Shown in pieces: positions 26,267 to 35,066 of a stretch of 64,000 nucleotides of DNA. Both the position numbers and the translations under genes were made by a program. This stretch comes from Kiritimatiellota bacterium (GTDB lineage Bacteria; Verrucomicrobiota; Kiritimatiellia; JAAZAB01): contig JAPLSY010000053.1 in NCBI GenBank assembly GCA_026398415.1, positions 31,917-95,916 of the forward strand, written 5' to 3'. How positions within the stretch are numbered: position 1 is the stretch's first letter; every line of letters starts with the position of its first letter. The notes below the pieces were generated by a model that made no database searches, had not been told where the DNA came from, and saw only the letters and a list, made by a program, of their open reading frames with translations.

Positions 26267-26506
26267 GAAAAATGCTTCCGATTTGTTATCCGATGGCGGA
26301 TCATACGCGGTTAAGGTGGAGATATCAAGCCGGCTTCAGTGACGTTCTCCCCAAAAACTGGACATAGCGACCTTTAGAGATATCCCTCCAAGGAAACTTG
26401 CCGTAGCGGTATGATCGGTTACGTGTCAGATTCTCCACGCTGACCAACTGAGCTACGGGCCCGGAAAAGCGCTTCCGATTTGTTATCCGATGGCGGATTA
26501 TACGCG
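26243..26506. repeat. Duplicated tRNA 5' end plus leader (two 67-bp copies)
   Basis: Copies at 26243-26309 and 26440-26506 match at 64 of 67 positions. Each contains the tRNA 5' end (to the D-loop) and its upstream leader with a -10 box: TATGAT in the first copy and a perfect TATAAT in the second. Left of the second copy the tRNA sequence becomes degenerate (26421-26439) and no 3' half follows. The 130 bp between holds no recognisable gene. Confidence 0.8.
26300..26328 (-). promoter_or_regulatory. Orphaned tRNA promoter next to attR
   Basis: On the minus strand TTGATA (26323-26328) and TATGAT (26300-26305) are spaced by 17 bp and lie 33 bp before the truncated tRNA 5' end in attR. It probably once drove the tRNA. 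Confidence 0.6.
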
Positions 26507-26527
26507 CCGGCCAGCGGTTGCGCGTGT

Positions 26528-27394
26528 TCAAAATGTGTAGCTTAGCGAGCCGCCAAAGACCCACTGCTCGACGCCAAAGTATATCTGCCGTGCACCGGCC
26601 TCAATGTCGGAATTCCATAGCCAGGCATACAGCACGCGGCCACCCAGGATCAGCGACGGGGTCAGGGCGTATTCCGCGAGGACATAGGCTTCGCCATTGA
26701 CCAGTCCCGCATCCTGCGACGTGACAAGATCGTCGGAAGCCATTCCATTGGTCAGGTTCCAGGCAAAGAAGTAGGTATTAAAGGATCGCGAGCCCCAGCC
26801 GTTGTTCACGCCGGGCGTCAACGTTAACCGGTCCGCCAGGATCTTGAAATCGTGTTCCAGGCTCAGGTTAACATAGGCGCCCCGCACATCGCCAAAATCG
26901 TAATAGACATCGAACTCCGGCACCACGATGGGATTCGGCCAAGCGATATTAATAAATGCCTCGCGGGTGGAAGGCCGCGGAGTATTGGGATACATATATT
27001 CGACGATTCCCGCGCTGACCTCGATCACCCGCACGGGAAAATCATAGGCGGCCGTAAAGTCCACTTCGGAAAACTGGCGTCTGCCCGTGACTTCGTCGCT
27101 GAGATCGAAATTTCCCCATACATTCAGGCGGACCCCGTATTTTTTAATCGTTAGGGCGGGTTGAATCACCGGCTGGTCACTGTTGACCTGCCCACGGGAT
27201 ACGTAAGCTGAGTAAACGGCCAGATCGGAAATGACCGATAAGTTCTGGGCAACCTTGGGCGATTCCGCATGGATAGGAGGAATATCGGGGTTGGGCGGAT
27301 TGGCGGGCAGCGAAGACTCCGCCGCAGCGGCGATGAGCAGGCCACCCGTTGCCAGAACCCATATTACCATACATATATACATTTTGCCGCGCAT
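26528..27394 (-). CDS. Outer-membrane beta-barrel protein
   Basis: About 288 residues with an N-terminal signal peptide (hydrophobic MVIWVLATGGLLIAAAA) and a Pro-rich linker (PANPPNPDIPPIHAES). Alternating amphipathic strands follow, and the end SLSYTF has the terminal Phe typical of outer-membrane barrels. SRGQVNSDQPVIQPALT and a regular strand pattern resemble TorF/MipA-like or porin-type barrels. Its cargo is unknown. No clear RBS is seen; starts at 27406, 27394 or 27382 are possible. Confidence 0.72.
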   Translation of the reverse strand: MRGKMYICMVIWVLATGGLLIAAAAESSLPANPPNPDIPPIHAESPKVAQNLSVISDLAVYSAYVSRGQVNSDQPVIQPALTIKKYGVRLNVWGNFDLSDEVTGRRQFSEVDFTAAYDFPVRVIEVSAGIVEYMYPNTPRPSTREAFINIAWPNPIVVPEFDVYYDFGDVRGAYVNLSLEHDFKILADRLTLTPGVNNGWGSRSFNTYFFAWNLTNGMASDDLVTSQDAGLVNGEAYVLAEYALTPSLILGGRVLYAWLWNSDIEAGARQIYFGVEQWVFGGSLSYTF

Positions 27395-27574
27395 GATAAA
27401 AATCACAGACGTTCACGAGGCGTTGTCAAGGCCCCCGAGAGTAACAAACACTGCGTCTTTATGCGAATGATGTTATCCGAAATCACTCGAATAAGTGGCC
27501 GGACTACTCCCGGAATGCCCGGCCGATTCGCTCCGGAATACGCAATAGACGAAAGAGAGATGGGAAGGATCTCT

Positions 27575-28189
27575 TTATTTCACTATTGAATTCGCATTGG
27601 CCAGTTCGCGTTGCAACCGTTTTTTCCTTTTAAAGATGGTTGTGAAAGCAAGTCCAACCACAATATTTAAGAGGGTTAGATCGAAATAAACCCAATCGGG
27701 GAAAGGTAACCAGGTGGTTCGCTTGAGGATCGATATCAATGCCGCAAAGGTCATCAGGCCGGCCCATACCACGGTAATAAACCGGCAACCGCGGATGAAA
27801 CTTTCATCATTCCAGTGTTCTTTCGGCATACCTCTCCGGGCATATTGCAAGGCAAAGGGTTTGCCGATTAAAACAGTAAACCACATAATGGCCGCAAGTG
27901 CCATGTTCGACACTAAATCCATTTCCATGGCCATCCATTCATTATTCAGGAAATCAATCATGATGAGACAAATGAAAAAAAAGGCGCAGGTGCCCCATGA
28001 AAGGATAAAGCCTCGTTTTAAATCGCCAGAACCAAGGGTAACCGAAGCAACCAGACTGATGACAATCGCAATCTTCAGGCTCAACATGGTGTGACCGGAA
28101 AGAAAGAGAAAAAGCATCCATGGGAGAAAACCCAGCATCAGAAGTCCAAGCTCTTTTAAATCAGGAATGAAACTTTCAGTGTTCTTCAT
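27575..28189 (-). CDS. Polytopic inner-membrane protein of unknown function
   Basis: A 204-residue protein with about six transmembrane helices (for example GLLMLGFLPWMLFLFL, IAIVISLVASVTLG, CAFFFICLIMIDFL, NMALAAIMWFTVLIG, FITVVWAGLMTFAALI). It has a loop with RRGMPKEHWNDESFIRGC and a basic C-terminus (FKRKKRLQRE). I do not recognise a named family. It stands alone, followed downstream by the barrel gene on the same strand. Confidence 0.7.
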   Translation of the reverse strand: MKNTESFIPDLKELGLLMLGFLPWMLFLFLSGHTMLSLKIAIVISLVASVTLGSGDLKRGFILSWGTCAFFFICLIMIDFLNNEWMAMEMDLVSNMALAAIMWFTVLIGKPFALQYARRGMPKEHWNDESFIRGCRFITVVWAGLMTFAALISILKRTTWLPFPDWVYFDLTLLNIVVGLAFTTIFKRKKRLQRELANANSIVK

Positions 28190-28246
28190 GTTGCTTTTCT
28201 TTGCATTATTAGAGTTTAGTATTAGAGCCTAGGGGCACATCTATAG

Positions 28247-28393
28247 TGGCTGTTGAAAAACGCTTCCGGCTCAGCCAGAGGCTTCCCTCCATAGGCGGGC
28301 AGGCTGCCCTACCTTTGAGAATACGAGTGTTTTGGTAGGGCGAGGCATCCTGCCGAGCCGTCTTTCGACCCAGGCCGATCTTTTTCAACAGTC
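28247..28393. mobile_element. MITE-like element with 13-bp terminal inverted repeats
   Basis: The 147-bp segment begins with GGCTGTTGAAAAA and ends with its near-perfect complement TTTTTCAACAGTC. Inside, GCCCTACC and GGTAGGGC form a further inverted pair. No ORF is supported. It lies between the membrane protein gene and the MFS gene end. No clear target duplication is seen. Confidence 0.6.
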
Positions 28394-28412
28394 TCCATTA
28401 ATGTGACCCTGA

Positions 28413-29696
28413 TTATTCCTCCGGTTGTTGAGCAGGCATTGGTGTATGCCGCGGTTTGGCCGCGAGAGGCAGACTGGATGCCGCAAGCGCGGAGACCACG
28501 AATGAGCCGAGCGCAAACAAGATGGAAGCGCGATAGCTTCCCGTCATATCTCGGAAATAACCGCCCAGAAACGACCCGGTCGCAGGACCAATACCCATAC
28601 AAATGAGCGTCGCGAGCCCCCAGATTTTGCCGAGTGTCTTGCGTCCATAGATGGCGCCGGTATAGCCCACAACGCCGCCTGGGATCATGGCCCAATATAC
28701 GGCAAAGAGGAAACAGGCAAGCACGCCGAAGGCCATGGATTTTCCGGTCTGAAGCAATATTGCACAAGCCGCCACGCCAACCAGCGGGCCGATAATGAGC
28801 GCTATCTTGCGGCCCTTGGCTTCGTGGTCCACGCTCTGCACGATCTTGTCGGCAACAATGCCCATGATTGGCATGCTGAAAATGCCGACCAGCCCGATCA
28901 ACGAGTAGAGGTTCACGGCGTTGCCGAAGCTCATGCCGATATCCTGCACAAAGAAGCTGACCGCCTGCGACCAGACAAGGAATTCCGCGATGAGACTTCC
29001 GAGGAAGGTGATGATGACGGCCCAGATTGCATAGCGCGAGAATGCCTCGCCGACTCCCCAGACATACTCCGCTTGGGTTGCGCCCGGCATTGCGCCGAAG
29101 GGTTTCACGCCATAATCTTCCGGATTCTTTTTCGCCAAGATCGTGGCAAGCAGCATGGCGACAAGCACGATTCCACCGAGCATCTGCCATGCAAAGCGCC
29201 AACCATATGTCGGGATGACCGACTTGGACACCAAGCTAAGAATGACCTGGGCCATCGGCCCGCCCATGAACGCAAGCCCCCACATCTTGGCGTAGTCCTT
29301 GCCGATATACCATTCGCGAACGGACACCGTGGAAGAGACCCATAACATGCCGGTGCCGATGCCGCCGAGAATTCCATAAGCGGCGTAATAGGCAAGCAGG
29401 CTATGAACTCCGGAGGTGACCCAGAAACCGGCCGCGCCGAAGATGGCGGCAAGCAAATAAGCCGGCTTGGTTCCCCAGCGATCAATTATCATTCCGCTCA
29501 GGAATGCAGTGACGGCGTAGATGGTCATCATGAGCGCATAGCCGGCAGAGATGTTGGCGGCCGACCAGTGCATATCATTGCCCATGGGTACCTTGAGAAC
29601 AGCGAAAGTGGCGCGGAATCCGAAGAGGCAGAAGATCGCGAGCCACGAGGCCATCACAACCATGATGGCGGTATGTTTTGCTTGGCTTTCATTCAT
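28413..29696 (-). CDS. MFS transporter, OxlT-like (oxalate:formate antiporter family)
   Basis: A 427-residue transporter with 12 predicted membrane helices. DRWGTKPAYLL is the loop 2-3 signature of MFS. The sequence FRATFAVLKVPMGNDMHWS and GGIGTGMLWVSSTVSVREWY resembles the OxlT/monocarboxylate branch. The start at 29696 has an AGGAG box 7 bases upstream; the frame is open for 35 more codons without one. The substrate is likely an organic acid anion, but this is inference. Confidence 0.85.
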   Translation of the reverse strand: MNESQAKHTAIMVVMASWLAIFCLFGFRATFAVLKVPMGNDMHWSAANISAGYALMMTIYAVTAFLSGMIIDRWGTKPAYLLAAIFGAAGFWVTSGVHSLLAYYAAYGILGGIGTGMLWVSSTVSVREWYIGKDYAKMWGLAFMGGPMAQVILSLVSKSVIPTYGWRFAWQMLGGIVLVAMLLATILAKKNPEDYGVKPFGAMPGATQAEYVWGVGEAFSRYAIWAVIITFLGSLIAEFLVWSQAVSFFVQDIGMSFGNAVNLYSLIGLVGIFSMPIMGIVADKIVQSVDHEAKGRKIALIIGPLVGVAACAILLQTGKSMAFGVLACFLFAVYWAMIPGGVVGYTGAIYGRKTLGKIWGLATLICMGIGPATGSFLGGYFRDMTGSYRASILFALGSFVVSALAASSLPLAAKPRHTPMPAQQPEE

Positions 29697-29772
29697 AGCG
29701 CATCTCCTCGGGAAACAAATCGGAGGGGGATCGTTCCCCGGGAATTTATCCGAAAAATGTATATTGTATCTG

Positions 29773-29796
29773 TTTTGATATGATAATTCATCAAAA
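29773..29796. promoter_or_regulatory. Palindromic operator-like site upstream of MFS gene
   Basis: TTTTGAT at 29773-29779 and ATCAAAA at 29790-29796 are separated by 10 bp, 77 bp upstream of the MFS start. Spacing fits a dimeric repressor. Confidence 0.4.
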
Positions 29797-29887
29797 TTCA
29801 TCCAAATATCGCCTGTTTTTTGATTTGTTATGTCCCTATCAAAATATTGGTCTTACGCCCTGCAGGGTATTACTATTGGAAAAATTA

Positions 29888-29916
29888 TTGCTGCATTGAT
29901 TTTGCTTTGGTATAAA
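29888..29916 (+). promoter_or_regulatory. Candidate promoter for the flavoprotein gene
   Basis: TTGCTG (29888-29893) and TATAAA (29911-29916) are spaced by 17 bp and point to the gene at 30117. The MITE-like element lies between this promoter and the gene. Confidence 0.5.
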
Positions 29917-29956
29917 AAAGCAAATTGGTAACAGCATCGTATTATATCCGGTAAAT

Positions 29957-30085
29957 AGAGTTCTGCAAAACTCGTTCGGACGCGACAAAGCGCGTCCCTC
30001 CATTGCCGAAACAGGCCGTTTTTCTCAGGTATTGGAGGGCCACGTTTTATCGTGGCCGTCATTTCAGCGAGTTTCGCAGAAGTCT
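29957..30085. mobile_element. MITE-like element with 19-bp TIRs and 12-bp target duplication
   Basis: Terminal inverted repeats at 29957-29975 and 30067-30085 match at 16 of 19 positions. The direct repeat ATATCCGGTAAA flanks it at 29944-29955 and 30087-30098, as expected for a target-site duplication. Inner palindromes are present (GGACGCG/CGCGTCC and GGCCACG/CGTGGCC). It carries no gene. Confidence 0.8.
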
Positions 30086-30116
30086 GATATCCGGTAAACA
30101 TATAGGAGGAAGCACA

Positions 30117-30689
30117 ATGAAGGTTGTGGCGTTCAACGGAAGCCCGAGGAAGGACGGAAATACCGTCTGTCTAATCAAGCATGTCTTCGAAGCCCTCAAC
30201 GCTGAAGGCATCGAAACCGAAATGGTCCAGGTCGGCGGCAACCTGATTCACGGTTGTACGGCCTGCTATCAATGCCGCGAAAAGAAGGATTGTCGCTGCG
30301 TCATCAAGAATGACATTGTCAACGGCTGCATCGAAAAAATGCGCCAGGCGGACGGCATCATTCTGGCCTCACCCACTTACTTTGCCGATGTAACGCCCGA
30401 ATTGAAGGCGTTGATAGACCGGGCCGGGTTTGTTTCCATGGCTAACGGCAGGTTCCTGAAGCGCAAGGTCGGGGCGGCCGTGATTGCCGTGCGGCGAGGC
30501 GGGGCGATTCACCCGTTCGACACCATTAACCATCTCTTCCTGATCAGCGAGATGATCATTCCCGGCTCCTGCTACTGGAACATGGGGCTCGGTCGGGAGA
30601 AGGGCGAAGTCGAGAACGATGAAGAAGGAATCCGGACAATGAAGGTTTTGGGTGAGAACATGGCTTGGCTGCTAAAAAAGCTGAAGTAA
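30117..30689 (+). CDS. Flavodoxin-fold NAD(P)H-dependent reductase (iron-sulfur flavoprotein-like)
   Basis: A 190-residue protein with the FMN-binding start [14 protein letters not shown] (residues 3-16) and the second FMN loop [19 protein letters not shown]. The cysteine cluster [14 protein letters not shown] near residue 45 recalls the site in iron-sulfur flavoproteins of anaerobes. Its role would be cytoplasmic electron transfer or quinone/aromatic reduction. A strong GGAGG box precedes the start. The 5' leader is interrupted by the MITE-like element. Confidence 0.83.
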   Translation: MKVVAFNGSPRKDGNTVCLIKHVFEALNAEGIETEMVQVGGNLIHGCTACYQCREKKDCRCVIKNDIVNGCIEKMRQADGIILASPTYFADVTPELKALIDRAGFVSMANGRFLKRKVGAAVIAVRRGGAIHPFDTINHLFLISEMIIPGSCYWNMGLGREKGEVENDEEGIRTMKVLGENMAWLLKKLK

Positions 30690-30974
30690 ACGCGACCCGC
30701 TGAAGATAAAACAAGTCTCACCACGGAGTCACAAAGATAGAACTTCTCCCTGGTCGCCTCTGGCGCCGCCGTAGGCGGGTAAACCTCACGTGTTCTCTTC
30801 CGACCAATCGTTGTGCGCATTTGGTGTGGGGCGCAACGCCCTGCGCCAAATGCGCGCAACACTCCTGTGTGGAGAGGGGAAGAGATCAGGGGGACGGATG
30901 CTCCGTGCCTCTGTGTCCTCAGTGGTGAATTTAACAACAGCTTGTTTTTACTATCGGTTCTTGATGTCAAGAAT
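30690..30974. repeat. Intergenic repeat region with outward-facing copies
   Basis: A 285-bp gap. CCACGGAGTCACAAAG at about 30721 and an inverted relative at 30901-30938 (CCGTGCCTCTGTGTCCTCAG) look like opposed copies of a widespread bacterial intergenic repeat. Between them GCGCATTTGG and CCAAATGCGC form a long hairpin around 30817-30857. No gene is supported. Confidence 0.5.
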
Positions 30975-31319
30975 CTAACCGAAAGTGCCGCCATTGAAGC
31001 CCCAGTTTGCCGCCGGAATGTCCATAAATGTCATATAAACCCGATCCGGAGGAATTTGAAGATTCTCCTTGAGCAGGGCGCAGAGTGCCTGGGATACCTT
31101 TTTATTCACCGCCGGCGTCCACCCGCCGATCCCGCGAATATCGGCAAAAGCCGCCGGCCCAGGTTTCCCGGCCATCATGGGAGTTGTTTTACTAATCGTT
31201 GCCATGACGTATTTCTCCGGCTTGCCGGTGATCTCTGCCAGCATCTTTGAGAGCGCCGGCAGCAGGTTTTTGCATTGCTCGTCCGAAACGTTCGAAACTT
31301 CCAATTTAATCAACGGCAT
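30975..31319 (-). CDS. MIF-family tautomerase
   Basis: A 114-residue member of the macrophage migration inhibitory factor/tautomerase family. Pro2 (after Met removal the catalytic N-terminal Pro) is present, and the end NWGFNGGTFG is the MIF-type C-terminus. The length matches MIF. Family members tautomerise phenylpyruvate-like ketoacids; the physiological role in bacteria is unclear. A GGAGG-type box lies just upstream on the minus strand. No operon partner is seen. Confidence 0.9.
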   Translation of the reverse strand: MPLIKLEVSNVSDEQCKNLLPALSKMLAEITGKPEKYVMATISKTTPMMAGKPGPAAFADIRGIGGWTPAVNKKVSQALCALLKENLQIPPDRVYMTFMDIPAANWGFNGGTFG

Positions 31320-31497
31320 GTGATCCTCCTTTTTTTTGGCTTTATGGCGGATATTTCATTGTCAAAAATAGCATCAAGTGAAGCTGATTTCAAAACATTA
31401 TTCTCTACCGGTTCGTAAATCTGTCCCGCCAACTCCGAAATCGTTTGATCCGCTCCCGGGCTCGTGTTAAAACACGCGGCAAAGAGGCGTGCCGATT

Positions 31498-32040
31498 ATG
31501 GATACACTTGCACATGCTATTTATGGGGCCACGCTGTTCAGCCGCACCGGGTTGGCCGGGGGAGGGCGGGGTCCGGTAAATGCCCAGGGGCGAAGGATTG
31601 CTTTGGACTGGACGTTCTGGACAGCATTGGGCCTCGGACTCCTGCCGGATATTGCCTCCATCGGCATCTATTTCACAAATTCGGCGCTGAACGGGGAGGG
31701 GATCAGTTTTCACGCCCTGCCGGCCTACGTGTTTGTGCTCTACAAGCTGACGCACAGCCTGGTGGTGGCGTTCATCGGCCTCGGCCTTATTCGCCTTTTT
31801 TGGAAGCCCTTGTTACTGCCGGCGCTGGCCTGGCCGTTCCATATTTGCCTGGATATCTTTACCCATTCCCTGGGCCGTTTTCAGACCCCGTTCCTGTATC
31901 CGCTTTCCGATCTGGCCTTCAACGGTATCAGCTGGTGGATGCATCCCTGGTTCATCCGGGCATATTGGGGCTTGCTTCTGCTCATCTGGCTGGGCATCGT
32001 GATGGCACGCCGCCGGTACACAAGCAAAGCGAAATGTTGA
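31498..32040 (+). CDS. Inner-membrane metal-dependent hydrolase-like protein (YdjM-type)
   Basis: A 180-residue membrane protein. MDTLAHAIYG at the start, LPDIAS, THSLVVA and HICLDIFTHS supply the His/Asp pattern of the YdjM/DUF457 membrane hydrolase group. Four or five hydrophobic helices are predicted. Start 31498 (ATG) has AAAGAGG about 10 bases upstream; a GTG at 31489 is too close to it. The next gene starts directly after the stop, so they are likely cotranscribed. Confidence 0.75.
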   Translation: MDTLAHAIYGATLFSRTGLAGGGRGPVNAQGRRIALDWTFWTALGLGLLPDIASIGIYFTNSALNGEGISFHALPAYVFVLYKLTHSLVVAFIGLGLIRLFWKPLLLPALAWPFHICLDIFTHSLGRFQTPFLYPLSDLAFNGISWWMHPWFIRAYWGLLLLIWLGIVMARRRYTSKAKC

Positions 32041-33804
32041 ATGCATCCGCCAACGCGGCCCGCCCGCGATCATCAGAAGAAGATGTTAAGGGCGCATAAT
32101 CTGGCGGACTATGCGAAGGTTATTATGAAGCAGATGACGAATGCGGAAAAAACAGGGCAGACAGGGTGCAGCACTCCGGGCAATGTCCCGCGCATCCTGC
32201 TTTGCGGCGTCTTCGGACCGTTTGGCGTTGATGACGAATACGGGCGCAAAGAAAACCTTATGGAGTTGTATCACAACCAGGTGACCCGCATTCAGGGCCC
32301 GGCTTCGCTTCGGTTTCATCACCGATCGTTCGGGCTTTATTTCATTGCCGCCAACATCGATGCCGACACAACGATTCTCGACTTCCCCTCCCGCAAGCGT
32401 TTCATCCGCGAAATTCAAAAGGGCTACGGCATTATCGGCATCTCGTTCATTACGCCCAACTTTTCCAAGGCGCGCGAAATGGCCCGGCTCATCCGTCTGC
32501 ACGCACCCAAAGCCACCATCATTCTCGGCGGTCACGGCGCTGCAATTGAGGGCATCGAGGAGTTGATCGATTGCGACCATGTGGCCCGCGGCGACGGCAT
32601 TCGCTGGATGCGCGAATATCTCGGGCAGGATACCGGCACGCCGATTGTTCACCCCATCCTGCCGTGCAGTGAGTACGGCAGGATTTTCGGCATCCCCATC
32701 CCTGGCGCGACGCCGAGCGTCCTGGTACCCGGACTGGGCTGTGTGAACGGCTGTCATTTCTGTTGCACATCCCACTTTTTCGAGAAGGCGTACATCCCTT
32801 TTTTCCGAACGGGCAAAGAACTCTTCGAGGTGGCTGATCGAATTGCAAAGATCCGCCGTACGCAAGAGTTCTCCATCATGGATGAAAATTTTTTGAAGGA
32901 TACAACCCGCGCGACCGAATTGCTCGCCGAGATGGAGCGACGCCAACGCTGGTTCAAATTCTACATCTCGTCCTCCGCCGAGGGCATTATGGCCTTTGGC
33001 ATCGACAACATGGTCCGGCTCGGCGTGTCTTTTGTATGGATTGGCTTCGAATCGCAGAATACCGAGGCGCTTTTCATCAAGAATTCCGGGATTGATGCGG
33101 TACAGTTGGTGCGTGATCTGCGCGACCGCGGTATTTCCGTGCTTGGCTCGACGATGCTCTGCATGGAACACCACACGCCCGGCAACATTACCGCCGACAT
33201 CGAATTCGCCGTCGGCCTCCAAACGGATTTGGTCCAGTTCATGCTGTATACCGGCATGCCCATGACGCAGTTGTATCAAGATCACAAGGAACGCGGCTTG
33301 TTGAACGCCAATGTGCCGTTTGAAGAATGGCATGGGCAGAATATGCTGAACTGGCATCACCCGTCCATTCCAAACGACCAAGCAAAAAAGTGGCTGGATC
33401 ATGCCTTTCGTCGGGATTTCGAAGTCAATTCGAGTTCCATCTACCGCATGATCGAAACTGCCTTCCGCGGATATCGCTGGCTGGAGGCCATGCCATCGAG
33501 AGACGCCTGTCTCGAAGCCCGTTATCGTCAACTGCGGAAACGGGCGCAAATGTATTCACAGCTCCTGCCTGTCATTGCAAGGCATGCGGTCAATGACACG
33601 GAACGGCAGAGAGCCCTGTCCCTCGATGTCGAACGCCGCCGGATTTTCGGACCGGTAAGCGCAAAGGAGCGGTTTGTCCGGCTGGGCGCCAAACTTCTTG
33701 CGGCAAGATGGGATATGCGCGTCCGGCTTTTCGGCGACAGAATCCAGCCAGCTACCATCGTCACGCGCAATCGGATAAGCAAGGTCCGCCCGCAAAAACC
33801 ATGA
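32041..33804 (+). CDS. B12-binding radical SAM protein
   Basis: About 587 residues; the first ATG abuts the previous stop and a later Met may be the real start. An N-terminal cobalamin-binding-like domain (about 50-210, with IIGISFITPNF and IILGGHG) precedes a radical SAM core. The [4Fe-4S] motif is C-x3-C-x2-C in GLGCVNGCHFCCTSHF near residue 240. EFSIMDENFL and WIGFESQN are typical of this class, whose members carry out methylations, ring rearrangements and unusual C-C chemistry. The substrate is not predictable. The pairing with a membrane hydrolase is noted. Confidence 0.83.
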   Translation: MHPPTRPARDHQKKMLRAHNLADYAKVIMKQMTNAEKTGQTGCSTPGNVPRILLCGVFGPFGVDDEYGRKENLMELYHNQVTRIQGPASLRFHHRSFGLYFIAANIDADTTILDFPSRKRFIREIQKGYGIIGISFITPNFSKAREMARLIRLHAPKATIILGGHGAAIEGIEELIDCDHVARGDGIRWMREYLGQDTGTPIVHPILPCSEYGRIFGIPIPGATPSVLVPGLGCVNGCHFCCTSHFFEKAYIPFFRTGKELFEVADRIAKIRRTQEFSIMDENFLKDTTRATELLAEMERRQRWFKFYISSSAEGIMAFGIDNMVRLGVSFVWIGFESQNTEALFIKNSGIDAVQLVRDLRDRGISVLGSTMLCMEHHTPGNITADIEFAVGLQTDLVQFMLYTGMPMTQLYQDHKERGLLNANVPFEEWHGQNMLNWHHPSIPNDQAKKWLDHAFRRDFEVNSSSIYRMIETAFRGYRWLEAMPSRDACLEARYRQLRKRAQMYSQLLPVIARHAVNDTERQRALSLDVERRRIFGPVSAKERFVRLGAKLLAARWDMRVRLFGDRIQPATIVTRNRISKVRPQKP

Positions 33805-33871
33805 CGGACCGCATGTGTCCCGTCTGACCCAGACCAGTTTTTGCATTTACTGTCTCCATTACGAAGTTGAC

Positions 33872-33967
33872 CTGTCAACATTCTATTTTGTGGTTGATTA
33901 TCCGATGGATGGGGTTTTAACTGTAGATGCTATCTGGGTTGATTCGGTGAACGTTACCGTGCACTAA
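33872..33967 (+). pseudogene. Relic of the LRR-protein C-terminal domain
   Basis: The frame from 33872 to the TAA at 33965-33967 encodes TFYFVVDYPMDG and DSVNVTVH, closely matching the last 30 residues of the LRR protein ending at 18438 (TFYFAADYPMDG, DSVTVTVH). No start codon or further homology is visible upstream. It is best read as a decayed or truncated gene end. Confidence 0.8.
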
Positions 33968-34047
33968 CGCTGGGCTGAGCTAAAACCAATTCGCCACGGC
34001 GAAGCAGGGCAAATCGGCCTGTAAATCAATGGCCCGAGGATTCAATC

Positions 34048-34995
34048 ATGATCAAAGACATACTTCAGCGCGTATCTGCCGACCGCATCCGCCACGATCT
34101 CTTCTATCTCTGCCGTGATCCCTTGCCGTTCCGCAAGGTGAACTACACCCGGCCGGGCCAGAGCATGAACTCGCTGGCCGAGGCGGATGCATTCATCCGT
34201 GGCCAGATCGAGGCGGCCGGTTACGCGGTGACCACGACCACCTATCGGGTGCAACCCTTCCGCTGTGACCGCACCAAGCCGCTGCATCACTGGTATTCCA
34301 CGCCCGCACCGAGTGATCCCAGCTTTGACGCGACAAACCTTGAGGCGACCCGTCGTGGCTGTGAACGGCCCGAGGAGATCATTCAGTTGATTGCGCATAA
34401 GGACTCCATGAGCTGGATCGACTCGCCCGGTGCCCATGACAACGCCGTCGGCACCGTGGCCAACCTGGAACTGGCCCGCGTCCTGGCGACGTGCGATCTG
34501 CGGCGTTCGGTGCGCTTGCTCTTCTGCAACGAGGAGCACACGCCCTGGACCAGCCGCTTTGCCGCGGAAGCCGCCGCGGCCCGTGGTGACCATATTGTCG
34601 CCGTGCTGAACGTGGATTCGCTGGACGGCAAGTCGGAGGAGGACATGGCCGCCGGCAAGATGACCCACGTTGTCGGATACAGCACCGATGAAGGCCGCGC
34701 CTTGGCCGAGTTCGTGGCGGCCGGCGCTGCCCGCCACAAAATCGGACTGGATGTGCGGGTGATTTTCAAGCAACATGTGAATGACGACGACGGCATGTTC
34801 ATCAATGCGGGTTTTCGCACGACCGTGATGAACCTGGGATCATGGCCCTACGCCGATTCGGAGTATCACCTGCCAGGCGATGTCCCCGAACGCGTGAACA
34901 TCGCGAACGTGGTGCGCAGTACGCAATTACTGTTGGCGGCGATCCTTGATATCGACGCCAACGACACAGATAATTTGTGGAAGAGGATGTCTTGA
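34048..34995 (+). CDS. M28-family zinc peptidase-like protein
   Basis: A 315-residue aminopeptidase of the M28 fold. The metal ligands are recognisable: His in LIAHKDS, Asp in GAHDNAVG, the Glu pair in CNEEHT, Asp in LNVDSLDG, and the C-terminal His in EYHLPGD. There is no signal peptide, so a cytoplasmic role is expected. A GAGG box lies about 9 bases upstream. It precedes the sialidase lipoprotein gene by 71 bp and may belong to the same transcription unit. Confidence 0.85.
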   Translation: MIKDILQRVSADRIRHDLFYLCRDPLPFRKVNYTRPGQSMNSLAEADAFIRGQIEAAGYAVTTTTYRVQPFRCDRTKPLHHWYSTPAPSDPSFDATNLEATRRGCERPEEIIQLIAHKDSMSWIDSPGAHDNAVGTVANLELARVLATCDLRRSVRLLFCNEEHTPWTSRFAAEAAAARGDHIVAVLNVDSLDGKSEEDMAAGKMTHVVGYSTDEGRALAEFVAAGAARHKIGLDVRVIFKQHVNDDDGMFINAGFRTTVMNLGSWPYADSEYHLPGDVPERVNIANVVRSTQLLLAAILDIDANDTDNLWKRMS

Positions 34996-35066
34996 CAAAC
35001 TATTAAAAACGAGGATTTTAACCCTTGACGGGGAATACAAATCAAACCTGAATGAGGAGATCATAA

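Noticed and set aside
26421..26462. A second functional tRNA, with a loop resembling anticodon GAC
   Set aside because: The D-stem and anticodon stem do not pair and there is no 3' half.
31464..32099. Alternative plus frame across the YdjM-like gene
   Set aside because: The chosen frame has the membrane hydrolase motifs; the other has a composition typical of a shadow.
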